A stretch of DNA of 64,000 nt from Mesodorylaimus sp. YZB2_4 (GCA_030248295.1 JASANH010000514.1:1-64000), one strand, 5' to 3'; counted from the first letter of the stretch, positions 25,760 through 37,258 are shown. The notes: a model not told the origin generated them from the letters alone. Program-made: numbers and translations.

Positions 25760-27454
25760 TCAGATTTTACCCGACTCGCTGCTGCCTTTGCTGTCGCCGC
25801 TGCCTTTGCTATCGTCGCTGCCTTTGCTATCGTCGCTGCCTTTGCTGTCGCCGCTGCCTTTGCTATCGTCGCTGCCTTTGCTATCGTCGCTGCCTTTGCT
25901 GTCGCCGCTGCCTTTGCTGTCATCGCTGCCTTTGCTGTCGCCGCTGCCTTTGCTATCGTCGCTGCTGGAACTGTCATCGCTGCTGGAACTATCATGGCAA
26001 TCACTATGATCGCTTTTGTCGCTGCTACCGCTTTTCTTTGACTTTTTGCACCGACGAAGGCAGACACAGTTTCCTTTTTTATCGCGATAGTACCCTCGCT
26101 TGCAGAAGCATCCAACCACGCACTGCTTAGTGCAAGGACCAGGGGTGGGGTTTTCACAAGTTGGCTCGCACGCCGTACCGCATGTGCTGAACTCCTCGTG
26201 AGTGCCGTTGCATGTCGAGTTGTCCGACGCTCCTTTTTAACACATAAAAGAATAACTGACAAGGGCCGATTCTGATTCTTTGCTTATCTGTTTAGCGATG
26301 ACCCTAAGTAAATCATAGGGGTGAGATGTGAATCCATTGTGCACTATATGTGTAATGTTATGTATACCTATTTCAATCACCCACTATCCGACCGTCAGCC
26401 CATTTTTACAGTACCTCGCTAGGAACAGAAGGTTTTTGAACTTAGCAAAGTATCAATAATGTCGAGGGACCCTCCATGCGAACTTGTGCCTATTATGCAT
26501 TGTGCTTTGTGTTACCTGGACAGTCGGTTACATGAACGCAATCGCCGCTCTCCGTTTTGACCAGTCCATCAATGCAAAAGCAGCCAGAAACGCATACCAG
26601 CGGGCAAACAGTTGGGTTTGGGTCTTTACAAGATGGTTCGCAGGCGGTCCCACAACTCTTGTAAACTTGATTCGGCTTTGTACAGTCTGCAACAAAAGAA
26701 GACAGTTATTCCTGGAACAGTAATGAAATTACGCTGCTACCAAGTGACATGATACGAAATGACACACATTTAGAGTAGGTGTCAGAAGTACAGCAGCAGT
26801 CAAGGCAGGGTTCCAGATGAGCAGAAACATTTGGCATAGTGGAATTTCAGATGTCTGAAGCTGCCCTGGAAAGCCCAGGCTTTAGCGAGCGGACATACTT
26901 GCGCATTCTTCAGGTTTGATGCAATTGCCCAAACTATCTTTGATGTAACCATCTATGCAGAAACAGCCAGCGACACATTGCCTGGTGCATATGGTAGGGG
27001 CTGGATTCTCGCATGTGGGCTCACATGCTGTACCACACGTCTTGTATTCTTGATATTTGCCGAGACATTGAGGCCGAGTCGTGGTTGCTTGGGTGGTCAC
27101 CGTAGTAACTATAAGATGAATTGGCTGCAAGCCTCTGTAAAGTGTTGATGAAATGTTCTTACCTGGGCATGTGTCCAGAGGAATGCAGTTTCCTCGCTCA
27201 TCTTTAACGAGGGACGACCCTTCGCAGAAGCAGCCTGACACACATTGCTCAGTGCACACCTCAGGCTTTGGGTTTTGACAAGTCGGTTCACACGCTGTCC
27301 CGCAGCTTTTGTAGACTTGGTACTGCAGACATTCTTGTGGTAAAACCTACATCGTACAGCTCTGTTGCCTACTCATTGCCAGATTTAACAGTTCAAAAAG
27401 AGGACTTACAACTTGGAGGAAACAGGCAACGAATAATATCATATATGGGTTCAT
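25760..27454 (-). CDS. Secreted four-domain TIL protease inhibitor with an Asp/Ser repeat tail
   Basis: Five exons fit in phase: 27454-27410, 27346-27163, 27108-26899, 26686-26516 and 26232-25760, 360 residues in all. Exon 1 encodes only a signal peptide (MNPYMILFVACFLQV). Exons 2-5 each encode one ten-cysteine TIL domain of the kind that inhibits serine proteases in an Ascaris-inhibitor fold. In this family the reactive site lies in the CxxxC loop; here the loops are CTEQC, CTRQC, CPLVC and CTKQC, so P1 would be Glu, Arg, Leu and Lys, suggesting two trypsin-type sites. Exon 3 adds a Thr-rich linker before its domain. After the last domain comes a Lys/Ser/Asp tail of about 95 residues with ten (D/G)DSKGS hexapeptides, highly acidic and unusual for the family. 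The head-to-tail neighbour at 29.98-31.82 kb has the same one-exon-per-domain design, pointing to duplication. Confidence 0.9.
25775..25970. repeat. 18-bp tandem repeat coding the acidic DSKGS tail
   Basis: About ten 18-bp units (gctgcctttgctatcgtc and variants on the plus strand) alternate between GAC- and GGC-starting hexapeptides on the minus strand. The repeat stays in one frame, which argues that it is translated. Confidence 0.85.
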
Positions 27455-29978
27455 GACTGGTATTTGAGGTTACGGTGGAACTGAGCTGCCTAACCCTCGG
27501 TGACATTATATAACTGCAGAAAAACCAGTACGCCGTATAGTGTTTACCATGACTGTTCAACCGCGTCTGCGCTCCTAAGCAACGTGTCAACATTGGCGGT
27601 TAATTTTTACTAAATTTACTCCAATAAACATTCGATAAAGTTGTTTTTCTGACACATGGGCTGGGCGAAATATGGTGTTTGGGTGTCACAAACCCTGTAA
27701 CCAGTTGTGTCACTTGATTTAGTATCCAAAACTGTAAACAAACGTGAGTTCTTTTTATAAATTTTGCGGTCTTTGGGTGAGTATCATGCGAAGGCAGCCT
27801 GCCATTCCGTTCCGTTTTAAAAACTGCTGAATTCCGTCTTTAAAAAGTTTCTTACTGTATTACGGAAGTACATGCTGTATATGCTGTACTGCACAATACA
27901 ACACATCACTTCCATCTCTGTTATACATAAGTTTTCCGAGCCAGAATAAGTAAACACTTTGACAGTCTGGAGTCTGGACGTCATGGTGCTGCCACAACAT
28001 GGCACATAGTAATTGGAGGGATCACACGATAATGGGTGAGTCAGGGCCTATAGAAATACACCGATACTTAGACCAGATCTTGAATGCTTGCGCTATTGTA
28101 CAGATTGTACCTACAGTGTTTTTGCTAGCAAAAGAGTCAGACAAACTTTATCCTGGTGCTTGTACCTAGAACGCTAGAACTGCTTTAAAATCCAGCCCCG
28201 AAACAGACAAAGAATTTCGAGCAAAAGCATCGAACGATAGTAAAAGCGCCTTTGAAACACTTTTTTTGGTGGGTTGGTCCCCACGCCCCAGTTCCCCACG
28301 GGACCCAACCCATTTTGCCTCTAGCCGGCCAGCAGTCATTTTGTGATAAGCGAAGCCGTGAGGTGACCAGATCTCACGGCAGCTTCCCTCCGTGTCTCCA
28401 CCAGGAGCATCTCCATACGAGGGCATCCTGTGCCAGCGCCAGCGTCCCAAGATGATACTGCGCGAGAAGGGAGCGACCTTCATGACTGGTCGGGAACTAC
28501 TTTCCTGATTCTCTACTCGTTCGGCGTTCGCACTTTAGTCGCCCAGAGCCAGGTGTGCATGGCACTAGGCATTAGGCTTACTAAATCGCCATCAAAGACC
28601 ACCCAATTCAGAGAAAGGGCATTAAATTGCCATCCCCAGCCGGAAGATAAGTGCGGCCTCGGGCCAGGGTTGCTGGCCAGAGCAATGCGGGACCAACTGA
28701 GTGGGCCACCTCGAAAGCTCGCTCATCAAAGGCGCTAATGGATGAAGCACAATCAGCGACCTACAGTATGTACCTGGATTTCACGCCAAACACGCCCAAT
28801 AAAAGACGACTGAAAACTGTGGCAGGAGACATTGGTAAATGTAAGAGCAACTAGCGGTACTGGCTCGTAGAGACCCAGTTGATCAGAAGCAACCTCACAA
28901 CAAAGAATAAGATGGTGAAAAGGACATAAGGAGAGACGTTGACCTTATTACCGCCAGTACAAAACCGTGCCTATCAGATATTATTCTTCATGAACGGTCA
29001 GGTGAGCTCACGCACTTCGCATAAAACTCACGATCAGACGGTCAATGATTGACCATGGGACCAGATATGGCGTTTTCCCGCAGAACTTGCAGTGCCAAGT
29101 AAGTTGAGGGCGTTACAGTTCAAGTTATTGTATCGGACCCTTCCAGCGCCAGCGAAAATTTTCCGTTGGGTACTGCGAGGCACGCCTGAAAGCTATGATT
29201 GTGGCGCTGACTCAGACACAATTGAGCCTATGCTGGTCAGCTGTCATTAGTCGGAAAACATATGGCGTAAGGTTCTGCGACGTTTTGCGCAAGAGCAGGT
29301 TCAGCTGGAATGGTCCGCAGAAAACGTGCTGTTTGGCTTTGTTTATCCCAGTATTGAACCAAATACTCGACAGCGCCTGAATACGATTGTTCTCTTGGGG
29401 AAGCACTTTGTCTTTACGCAAAGAAGGCAGGAACTATTTGTTATCCTTTCACTAGTTATGATCAGCCTGATGCTGAAGCGGTACCTGCTAGAGCAGTGGC
29501 ACGTTGCAATAGCACTTGAACGACATGTCCGGCTTGAAACCCTATGGTCTCAATATCTATAATATCTATGTGGACAAACGGTATGCATCTCCCCTTCGTG
29601 GTTGGTAGCTCTTCGTACTTGTACCTACTCACACACTACTTCTCGATAATAACAAACGAATTCAAAAAGTCATAAGTCGTGCCATCATTGGGAAAGTATG
29701 ACGGTAGGTTACGTACTCGGGCTGCAGGTTGATTGTGTGAGCATGAGTGAGAGCTGACTAAGTCCATGAACCGTCTCCTGAACTCATATATGAAAGTGGT
29801 GATGGGCAATAATCATTTGCCCCAGCCCGAGCTATTCGTCCAAAAAATATAAATGAAACTTTTTTCCAACTAAGCTAGTATCCCCAAAACAAACAAAAGA
29901 CAAAGAAGCATCTCATAATAATTTGCACAAACTTTAAACTCGTGTCATAACTGACGGCAATGATTTTTAATTTTTTTC
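27455..29978. other. Intergenic stretch between two TIL genes
   Basis: No coding signal. A diverged relative of the tRNA-like dispersed repeat is visible at about 28,240-28,420 (ttttgcctctagccggc, cgtgtctccaccaggagc). A TATA-like box for the downstream TIL gene lies at 27,505-27,512. Confidence 0.45.
27505..27512 (-). promoter_or_regulatory. TATA box of the four-domain TIL gene at 25.8-27.5 kb
   Basis: The minus strand reads TATATAAT 51 bases before the signal-peptide ATG, the usual distance for a short 5' leader. Confidence 0.55.
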
Positions 29979-31818
29979 TCAACCAGACGACCTTGGGCGA
30001 GGTTTGCCCACGTTACAACGATTTAACCGAACACACTTTTGCTGATCATCCCGATAGAAGCCATCCTTGCAAACGCAACCGCCTTGACTAGTGCAGGCGA
30101 TTTTGCACATGATGGTGACCTCGTTGTTGGGGCATCGAGGTCCTTGGCAAACTCGTGGACCAACGCATGGATCGTTCGACCAACGCTCGTTGGCTTCGCA
30201 GCGAGTCTCATTGTTGGATGGCTCGCCTGAAAGATAAGCGTATAGATTTGACGACACAAAACAGTGGCAAAAAATTAGCAGATAATATTTCTTACCTGGA
30301 CAATCATTCTCCCTGATACAATTTCCTTGATCATCCCTGATATAGCCTTTTTCGCAGAAGCAACCTGCAACGCACATTGCAATGCACGGGCCTGGACTTC
30401 GGTTGCTGCATGATGGTGGGCACGACGAGCCGCAGTCAGTGTACACCTCGTGCGGTTTCTTGCATTGCGGGGAAGAACCTTAAAAAATTTAAAAAAGTTC
30501 GATCCCAGTATGCTACTAACTTATTGGCAACATTACTTGCACATTCTTTTGGTTCAATGCAGTTGCCTTTGTCATCCTTCAAGTAACCTTCTTCGCAAAA
30601 GCATCCTCGGACGCACTGTAAAGTGCAGGGCCTGGGATTTGGATTTTCGCACGTCAGTTCGCACGCAGTGCCGCAAGTTGAATAGCGTTGATGTGCTCCT
30701 GGACATTGTTCAAAGGGATCTGAAACAGATCACTTTCTCAACTTTCGCATTATTCTATATCGTTAGTTTACGGTTTAAAACCTTCTGTATGCAACTGTAT
30801 TTTACACATTACGTGCAAAGTTGGGCTCCTTGTCCTGCCTCCTTTATGTGCTGCCATGACCTGCTTGTTTCATTGGAAAAGTTACTCTCACTTGTCAGCT
30901 TACTCTAAGCATCGTATACAGTGAGGGAAGAGGGGGAAAAATTGCTCGTATTTCAAAGCCTCAGCTACTAAAAGCAATTTTCTAACTTACTCGTGCGTGA
31001 ACAACTTTTTGGTTCGACACAATTGCCATTGTCGTCCAACAAATACCCATCCTCGCAAAAGCAGCCCCGAACACATTGTTCAGTACAGAGTTCCGGTATT
31101 GGATATCTGCAAGTGGGTGAACACGCCGTGCCACATTCGTTGTAAATCTGATGGGGTTTTGGGCATCGTTGAGAATCTAAGCACGAAAATAGGAATTGCA
31201 CAAGTGTCAAAATGACTCAGGTCAAAATTTAATATTGATAAGAATGCTTATCCCACTCGAATGCGTCAACATCAACATGTGTCAACAGAAATAACTTACT
31301 TGGGCAATCTTTTTTCTCCACGCAGTTCCCTTGCTTATCCTTGACGTAACCAGGCTCGCAGAAACATCCCGATACACACATTGCCATGCACATTTTTGGC
31401 TCTGAATCTTCGCACGTCGGCTCACACGCGATGCCGCATTCATTATATTTCTGATGCGGTTTGGGACATCTGGTAGCTAAATTACCACGATTTGAGTTTA
31501 GAAGCTTTTCCATTGCGTGAAAAGCACTTACCATTGCACTGATTCGGATGAACACAGTTTCCCTTACTATCCTTTACCAAACCAGCTTTGCAAAAGCAAC
31601 CGCTTACGCATTGCATGGTGCAAATTTGTGGATCTGGATTTTCGCATGTTGGAGGACATGCGCTGCCACAACTTTTATATTCCTGGTTTGGTGGACACAC
31701 TTGCTGTTGGGCTACCTAAAAAGATAGAAAAATCGTAGAATTCAGGAAAGGATGAGAAAGCTATTGCATTTCTTACAGCATAAGCGATCAAAACACACAG
31801 AACAACGAGGATCTTCAT
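29979..31818 (-). CDS. Secreted six-domain TIL protease inhibitor
   Basis: Seven exons fit in phase: 31818-31777, 31715-31532, 31476-31300, 31176-30991, 30719-30537, 30478-30296 and 30226-29979, giving 400 residues. Exon 1 is a signal peptide (MKILVVLCVLIAYA). Every following exon is one TIL domain with ten cysteines, at about residues 20-74, 79-133, 139-193, 201-255, 262-316 and 327-387; introns fall in the same phase, so domains can be added or lost cleanly. Reactive-site loops read CTMQC, CMAMC, CTEQC, CTLQC and CIAMC, predicting P1 Met, Ala, Glu, Leu and Ala. That points to chymotrypsin- or elastase-like targets rather than trypsin. The last domain (CEANERWSNDPC...) is diverged, with altered spacing and a CKIAC loop. 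Exon 5 lacks its own ATG and is only seen through its splice sites. It is a close relative of the gene at 25.8-27.5 kb. Confidence 0.9.
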
Positions 31819-31902
31819 TTTGGAATCAGAAGTTTCGCATAAAGACGACTTCCCAAACTTCGTAACTTTTGACAACTGCACTTTCTGCCCGGCGCCGCAG
31901 TT

Positions 31903-31910
31903 CTTATATA
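31903..31910 (-). promoter_or_regulatory. TATA box of the six-domain TIL gene
   Basis: The minus strand reads TATATAAG 85 bases upstream of the ATG at 31818, in a GC-rich setting. Confidence 0.6.
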
Positions 31911-32078
31911 CCAGCAGGGCCGTCGAAAGCTAGTTTAACGTTCTATCCGCCCCCGCCCACGTGACAGCCCTGATCCACACACGTAAATAGAATCTTCCAA
32001 CAATGAGTGCATATTCGTTGAACATGCAGTCAGTAAATAGGAACATGCCTATGCGTGCACTTTTAGAAACAGGTTGCG

Positions 32079-32099
32079 CCAACAGCAGCAGCAGCAGCA
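32079..32099. repeat. Short AGC microsatellite
   Basis: A run of six or seven AGC units (aacagcagcagcagcagcag) stands in non-coding DNA upstream of the six-domain TIL gene. Confidence 0.8.
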
Positions 32100-32362
32100 G
32101 ATTCTTCCAACATAAGTGATTTTAGACAAATCGGCATGGCCTTTAAGAATGTTACAATTCGGCGGCGCAGGCGAAGAGAACCAAAGCCTGTGGATCTAAA
32201 CAACGTTGATAGGCGCACATTGTGGGTGCTCTAGGCAATTTCGGAGTCCAATATTTTCAGCCTAGTCTAGCTACCTAGTACTTTACTGGTTTCCTCATAA
32301 ATTCTAGGCGGACCGCAGTTTCTGAATACTGCAGTAGGCGTGTTTGGCCTGTGGAGAAGGTA

Positions 32363-32473
32363 GTGTATCTGGTTGCCTTAACTGGCCGCCTTATACACGG
32401 AGCAGTATGTGGTTGCCTTGACTGGCCGCCGCATACAGCGTATCAGTTGCCTTCGTTGGCCGCTCGATACGCT
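32363..32473 (+). ncRNA. Three tandem hairpins with compensating stem changes (possible structured RNA)
   Basis: Three adjacent units share the core gttgccttnnntggccgc. Each is closed by its own different but complementary basal stem: GTGTAT/ATACAC (32363-32368 with 32393-32398), GTATG/CATAC (32405-32409 with 32432-32436) and AGCGTATC/GATACGCT (32437-32444 with 32466-32473). Inside the core, GGTTGCC pairs with GGCCGCC in units 1 and 2 and AGTTGCC with GGCCGCT in unit 3, so the closing pair also changes together. Further short hairpins follow (aacccgtcgggtt near 32,490; cacctacgactaggtg near 32,515). No protein signal overlaps. The pairing is seen directly; that it is transcribed is inference. 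Confidence 0.4.
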
Positions 32474-33323
32474 CCTCCAGGCGAGGCTGAAACCCGTCGG
32501 GTTGATGTCTCGGGCACCTACGACTAGGTGACCTGCCTGCAGGGTTTATGAGTCCATCCGCTCCCCGCGGTATCTTCTCCAATGTAGGGCTCTTCCGCCT
32601 ATTACAATACTCAAAACGTATATCAATGCTTCGAAATTTCACACAGCCTAAAGATGACTGCTGGTTGTCAGCACCTACGTATCTGGAGCACAGATTATCA
32701 AGCCCCATGTTTGAAACTGATTTTACCGCTTGGATTACATGGCACTCTTGGTGCTTCCCAGAAGCACGCTGCATCCTACTGGGAAGACGAGTATACAGTG
32801 TGCATAAAAGGCGAAGTCTATAGTAAGATGATTTGTGCCAAGAAACACAGTTTCCAAATAAACTGCGCTAAAAATCAACGACTCGGTTCCACGGTGCAGC
32901 TTTTTTCGAAAGATGACTCAGCCAGGTGCTAAACAGTGTCTCTTATTCTATAACATATACAGGATACTGTATGCGCTCGAGCTTTCATTGGCTCATAGCT
33001 ACAATCCAGATCGCCTATGACGGTGCCTCCGTTGCTCTTTCCTGCAAAAAATTTAATATTGATAAGAATATTGGCAAAAGATGTGAGAGTAGTGTGGTCA
33101 ATTTCCAATGAAGTTAAATTTGCTAATCGCCCAAAATTGAATCAGCAACAAAAGCTGTACTCAATAATGTAAGACAATAACTTACAGTACTATACTGATA
33201 CATCAGCCAGTTAGTACCTACTGGCATTTGCTCACAAACTTGAAAATTTAAGCTTGATAATCTCAAGTTTCATTCAATCTCATTATCACTCCGTGCATGT
33301 TGAGCCTTTCCTCTGTCTTTGAA

Positions 33324-33628
33324 TCACTTGCCCATCGGTACTGGTGGCGCTGGAATGCACTTTCCCCCATTATTCCGACACTTTCCTCTCTGACAGATAC
33401 ATCCGCCATATCTGCAGTATAAGGGGCAAATGTTCGGGCCTTTTTTGGAGGGGCATTTTTCTCTGCAGGGGTTAGTACAACCATTCGTCCAGATTTCGTG
33501 TGGAGGGCAAGGCCTTTGAGAAGAAGCCTGAAAAAGCAAGCACTTCGTCCGTTGAATTAAAAAATGAAAAAGAAGAATACCATAAGTAGAAAGCAAGAAA
33601 ACACGACCAAAGTTAGAATCAGCCTCAT
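33324..33628 (-). CDS. Small secreted single-domain TIL-type inhibitor
   Basis: Exons 33628-33581 (signal peptide MRLILTLVVFSCFLLM) and 33527-33324 join in phase 0, giving 83 residues. The mature part has ten cysteines in the TIL spacing: CPPHEIWTNGC, NPCREKC, CPLYC, GGCIC and KC...C. The motif W-T-(N/D)-G-C-T-N after the first cysteine marks a subfamily shared with the genes at 35.06 and 47.4 kb. The reactive-site loop CPLYC predicts P1 Leu, so a chymotrypsin- or elastase-type protease is the likeliest target. The short C-terminal tail is Pro-rich. It stands head to head with the 35.06 kb paralogue, 1.4 kb apart. Confidence 0.85.
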
Positions 33629-33775
33629 GTTTCGAGGTAGAACAAAAGGACCAATGTATCGCCAAGTGTTACAACACCCACACTGACACTGAGCGCAGAT
33701 CACCAAAAAGTCAAGTAATATACATTACAGCCATTGCCAGCACGTGTAAGATGTTTTGGTCCTCGCCTTTAAACC

Positions 33776-34065
33776 TGGTTTCCATGTTTGCCCAGGTTAT
33801 TTTCAGATTCAGATGTTTGTAGGAAACGTTTGCCGTAATCGTTGTGAGGTGGGGCGCAAAACGAGTCGGTGGGCAAAATCATGTTTTGGACTACCGCGTA
33901 GGGAATATTAGTTTTATTTTGAGAAATGTTGATGACAGGTTGCCATGAACCCCGACACATATTTTTGGTTTTAAATTTTCCGATCATTCTTTCCATGTTG
34001 CTGGAGAAAATTCGTTGCGTGTCGCGCATTGCTGAGGAGTTGTCGTGGGTTTCCGTTTGAGCACC
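33776..34065 (-). CDS. Possible terminal exon of an unrecognised secreted protein
   Basis: A minus-strand open frame preceded by a good acceptor (TTTCCAG at about 34066) reads AQTETHDNSSAM, then NMCRGSWQPVINISQNKTNIPY and ends HGNQV before a TAA. The CxxxWxPxxxxxxN...IPxA pattern faintly recalls cystine-knot cytokines such as the IL-17 or spaetzle type, but only two cysteines are present, so I give no family. No 5' exon with a signal peptide was found, so it could also be a decayed fragment. Confidence 0.3.
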
Positions 34066-35060
34066 TGGAAACTCAAGCAAAAATAGTTTGCATGTGCACA
34101 TCTTTCAGGGAAAGTAAAGATTTGCAACAAATCTCGGCATAAAATTCTGTATACTGAAGGACGACTTCTAAAAATTTTTTTAAATGGCTTGCGTCAAACC
34201 CGAATATGTTGCAGAGCTGTATTTATATCATTCTCACAAAATCAATATAGTACAGGGCGTCTAGGTAGTACAGTCAGCAGTTCTTGTGTCAGTGTCTAAT
34301 TCTCTTCGCCACCACCCATACCGAGCGCCAGAAAAGTGCAATATCACATTGCGTTTATGAAATTTTCACATTTTCAGTAAATAACATTTAGTCTTAATTA
34401 AGAATAAATTAAGAATCCAAATCATTATATTTTTCAAGCCACCGTAATAAGAATGCAAAAAAACGTAGAAATAACTTTATTACTCATAAAACTTAGAAGG
34501 TCTATCTAATTAGTTGCCAGTTATCAAATCCTTGATCAACATTCAAAGTTTTTTTGTGGGTTTCGCCGAAACCTGCGCATGTTTTTTTGGTAGGATTGTA
34601 TGCAAGTGATTCTAAAATCACGATTACGCAATAGAATTATAGGCCCAATAGGATATGAAAATCAATGCAATTTTTCAGACCAAGCCAGATTACAGTTGTC
34701 CAGGCTACTACATGAAAAGCAGCCATACGGAGGATGGAAGCTTGATGCAGTTATCCCGAGTGCATAGTATGAGTACAGTGAAGTGAAGTGAATCCATTCC
34801 GGTGAGTTTTCATCCCTACAATAATGAAGTTTACATGATTTTCACATTTAGACTGTACAGCGACACCAAACCAGTTCAGTGAGTGCTGCATAAACATGCC
34901 AGTATATGGCAATCCCGACAAACAAAACGCCCACTTTTGTGCCTTGACAACATACCAGAAACAGGACCTAAAAATGCCTAGCATGTGATACTAGAAAAGT
35001 ATTATTTTGAAAATTCTCCATAACCTCCGACGCTTCACATTTTGGTGCATTAGAATCAAA

Positions 35061-35371
35061 ATGCGTTTTATTTTTTCTGTAGCGGTGATTGTAATAACGG
35101 TACAATACGTATGTTTTTTATGTATGTTGAAATTGCAAGCTCTCTCTAGTTAATAATGTCATTTCAGGCATCTGCCGTGTCGATTTGTCCTCCAGGCGAA
35201 GTTTGGACTGACGGTTGCACGAATCCTTGTGCGGAGAGATGCCCGTCCAAAGATCCCGTCATGTGCCCCATGTATTGCAAAATGGGGGGATGTGAGTGCC
35301 CGGCAGGGCAATGTCGGAACGCAGCTGGAATATGCGGCCCCAATTTACGGCGACTACCAATTCGGAAGTGA
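35061..35371 (+). CDS. Small secreted single-domain TIL-type inhibitor
   Basis: Exons 35061-35099 (MRFIFSVAVIVIT) and 35168-35371 join in phase 0 across a 68-base intron with donor GTACAA and acceptor ATTTCAG, giving 80 residues. The mature protein carries ten cysteines: CPPGEVWTDGC, NPCAERC, CPMYC, GGCEC and QC...C, the same subfamily as the 33.3 and 47.4 kb genes. The loop CPMYC predicts P1 Met, which in TIL inhibitors goes with chymotrypsin or elastase inhibition. It is transcribed away from the 33.3 kb paralogue. A Lys/Arg-rich C-terminus (LRRLPIRK) is unusual. Confidence 0.85.
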
Positions 35372-36540
35372 GACATAGAGGTACTCTCATAGTATGTAAT
35401 TTCGAGTGATCAGACGGCCGAAAGTTATAAAAAAATTAGGCAGTTTCTAGAAGATAACTTTTGCTAGCCTTCTGCTTATGACGACTTCGATTTGCGTCAA
35501 GCAAGATATGTAACACATTGATTTTGCTCGCATTTGTTGTTTATCTTCCGTCTAATTTCCCCGCTCTGCTTTGGTGGAGGGAGTATGCAGGACAGTATTC
35601 ACTTACAGTGCTTGCTGTGCATTCAAAATGTACCGTACTAAGTGGGAGGTCATTTGTTTAGTGACTAGTGGATATAGCGCAAACGGTCGCCTGATGCTTG
35701 CAATATAGGTACATACCTCGACAACCGTCGTCAATTTTAAGACTGGGCACTCTGCCTAGGCCTGCATCACTTACAGTCGGTGGGGGGCGCATCTTTTCAA
35801 ACGCATGAAAGAAGCAAACAAACTTGATATTCTAGGTACAAGACCCCTCCTAGTTGCTGTCGCCAATTTTTAATGCTATATATAGGTCATGTCCAAAAAC
35901 TGTAAACTGCCAGTGTAGTGGGGGCCGCACAGCATTGGTGCCACCACTTGAGTGAAGCCCGCCTATTCGGGTAAACCACTGTACAGTACTTGTGCTTGCT
36001 CATTTGCATAACTCATTCTTTACTTATCAGACATCGTCATCTAGAACGATCCCAAACTTTCACTACTCACGGCTGGTGATACATTTGAAAGCAAATACGA
36101 TCACGAGCAATACATAAAACTTTGGAGCATCCCCTACACTGAACATGCGACCGGTGTCGTTGGCCATGTCTTGTGCAGCACACACTCTCCAATCTGCCCT
36201 TGAGGGTGAGCGACGATACAAAAGGGTCGCCCCATGGGTGAGCGAGGCTTGAGTGAGCGAAATCACGGGTGAGCCACACTAAACTCAGAAAAACTTTCGA
36301 TAGGAGACAGAAGATCGAATATAATGCGCTGCCGCGTATTGTAAGATTTAGTAAGCGTTACGAAAAACACGAAAGTCCTGGGGGCAATGTGAATAATTGT
36401 TAAAAATGCAAGGTCTGCACTTATTAGAAATGATTATGGCCGAACATGAGGTGAAATGTGAAAAGTGAACGTTTTCTCGCATGTTTCTGGCAATAACTGA
36501 TTTGTCCACCGTTGACTTCTTTAAGAAAACATCTAAGAGA

Positions 36541-36674
36541 CATGGGGCTTTTAGGAGCCTGTCAGGGTCAGATTCATCAGTAAATACTCGAAAAGATTCA
36601 TCAGGCGAATTTTTCGCCTGATGAATCTGATGAATCGATGAATTTGACCCTGACATGCTCCGGAAGGCCCCATG
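36541..36674. mobile_element. 134-bp palindromic foldback element
   Basis: The ends catggggc and gccccatg, then gtcagggtca and tgaccctgac, then the inner arms gattcatcaggcgaa (36595-36609) and ttcgcctgatgaatc (36613-36627) form one long hairpin with a few mismatches. Size and shape fit a small foldback or MITE-type insertion without coding capacity. Confidence 0.65.
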
Positions 36675-36868
36675 ACAAATGTCTGAGCTAAAACAACCTG
36701 CAGGCTGTAGGTGGTTTTTAAGTTCACAATAAATAATTCTGATTGCAATATGGACTGCAAAAAAGTAAAATGGCAAAATTCGGATAAGTTTAGGCGAGGT
36801 AGGACCACGGGTATAACAAGCATATGTGATACGCATATAGGTCTTATACTCGTTGTCGCTCATTAAAC

Positions 36869-36921
36869 AATGTATCAAAGTGACCCATGTCAATGTGGCA
36901 TGGGTCACCCCTGATACATTG
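36869..36921. repeat. Inverted repeat of about 22 bp arms
   Basis: Arm caatgtatcaaagtgaccca followed by tg pairs with a right arm ending ggtcacccctgatacattg, with one internal mismatched patch and a loop of about 9 bases. Confidence 0.65.
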
Positions 36922-37178
36922 CCGCTCACTCCTGGGAACGCCCACTCACAGTCCGCCAAAACCTCGGAGCATATTCTGACAGCACTTTGGTCTAGCCTTG
37001 GATAACGTTATCTAAAATTCAATTGCCCGAACCATATTCCATTCTCTGTTTACCTAATCCCCGCATGCTCGTTTTTCTAAACTTGTTATGAAAAGCCTGG
37101 GTCTGCTCTTTGTTTAGTGGGGGAAAAGCTGGATAAACTTCTATTGTTATCAGGGTATAGGCCGATTGTCCGGTAGAC

Positions 37179-37186
37179 TATATAAG
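37179..37186 (+). promoter_or_regulatory. TATA box of the putative antimicrobial-peptide gene
   Basis: TATATAAG stands 73 bases before the intact-copy ATG at 37259, in a good core-promoter context. Confidence 0.65.
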
Positions 37187-37258
37187 CCGAGGAGAAACCT
37201 GGGAATATCAGTTGATTAGAAAGCTCGCTCAATCGGTCGTCGTCAACACTGATCAAGA

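Larger units (their letters stand above)
35372..37178. other. Intergenic stretch with foldback elements
   Basis: No gene recognised. The 203-codon minus frame at 36,348-36,959 spans two palindromes and is rejected as coding. The palindromes at 36,541-36,674 and 36,869-36,921 are listed separately. Confidence 0.5.

Noticed and set aside
25663-26262. Leu/Pro-rich, Cys/Arg-rich and Ala/Lys-rich frames over the DSKGS repeat
   Set aside because: These are other frames of the same 18-bp repeat; the TIL exon frame is set by its cysteines and splice sites.
32460-32560. Possible hammerhead ribozyme (gctgaaacccgtcgggtt and tttatgagtcc)
   Set aside because: Pieces resemble GAAA plus stem III and a UAUGAG core, but the CUGANGA core is not in the required position and stems I and II cannot be formed.
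32391-32774. 127-codon minus-strand frame over the tandem hairpins
   Set aside because: No recognisable domain and no conserved start context; the hairpin structure explains the sequence better.
36348-36959. 203-codon open frame on the minus strand
   Set aside because: It runs straight through two palindromic elements and has no domain, signal peptide or family resemblance; the openness is a by-product of the foldback sequence.
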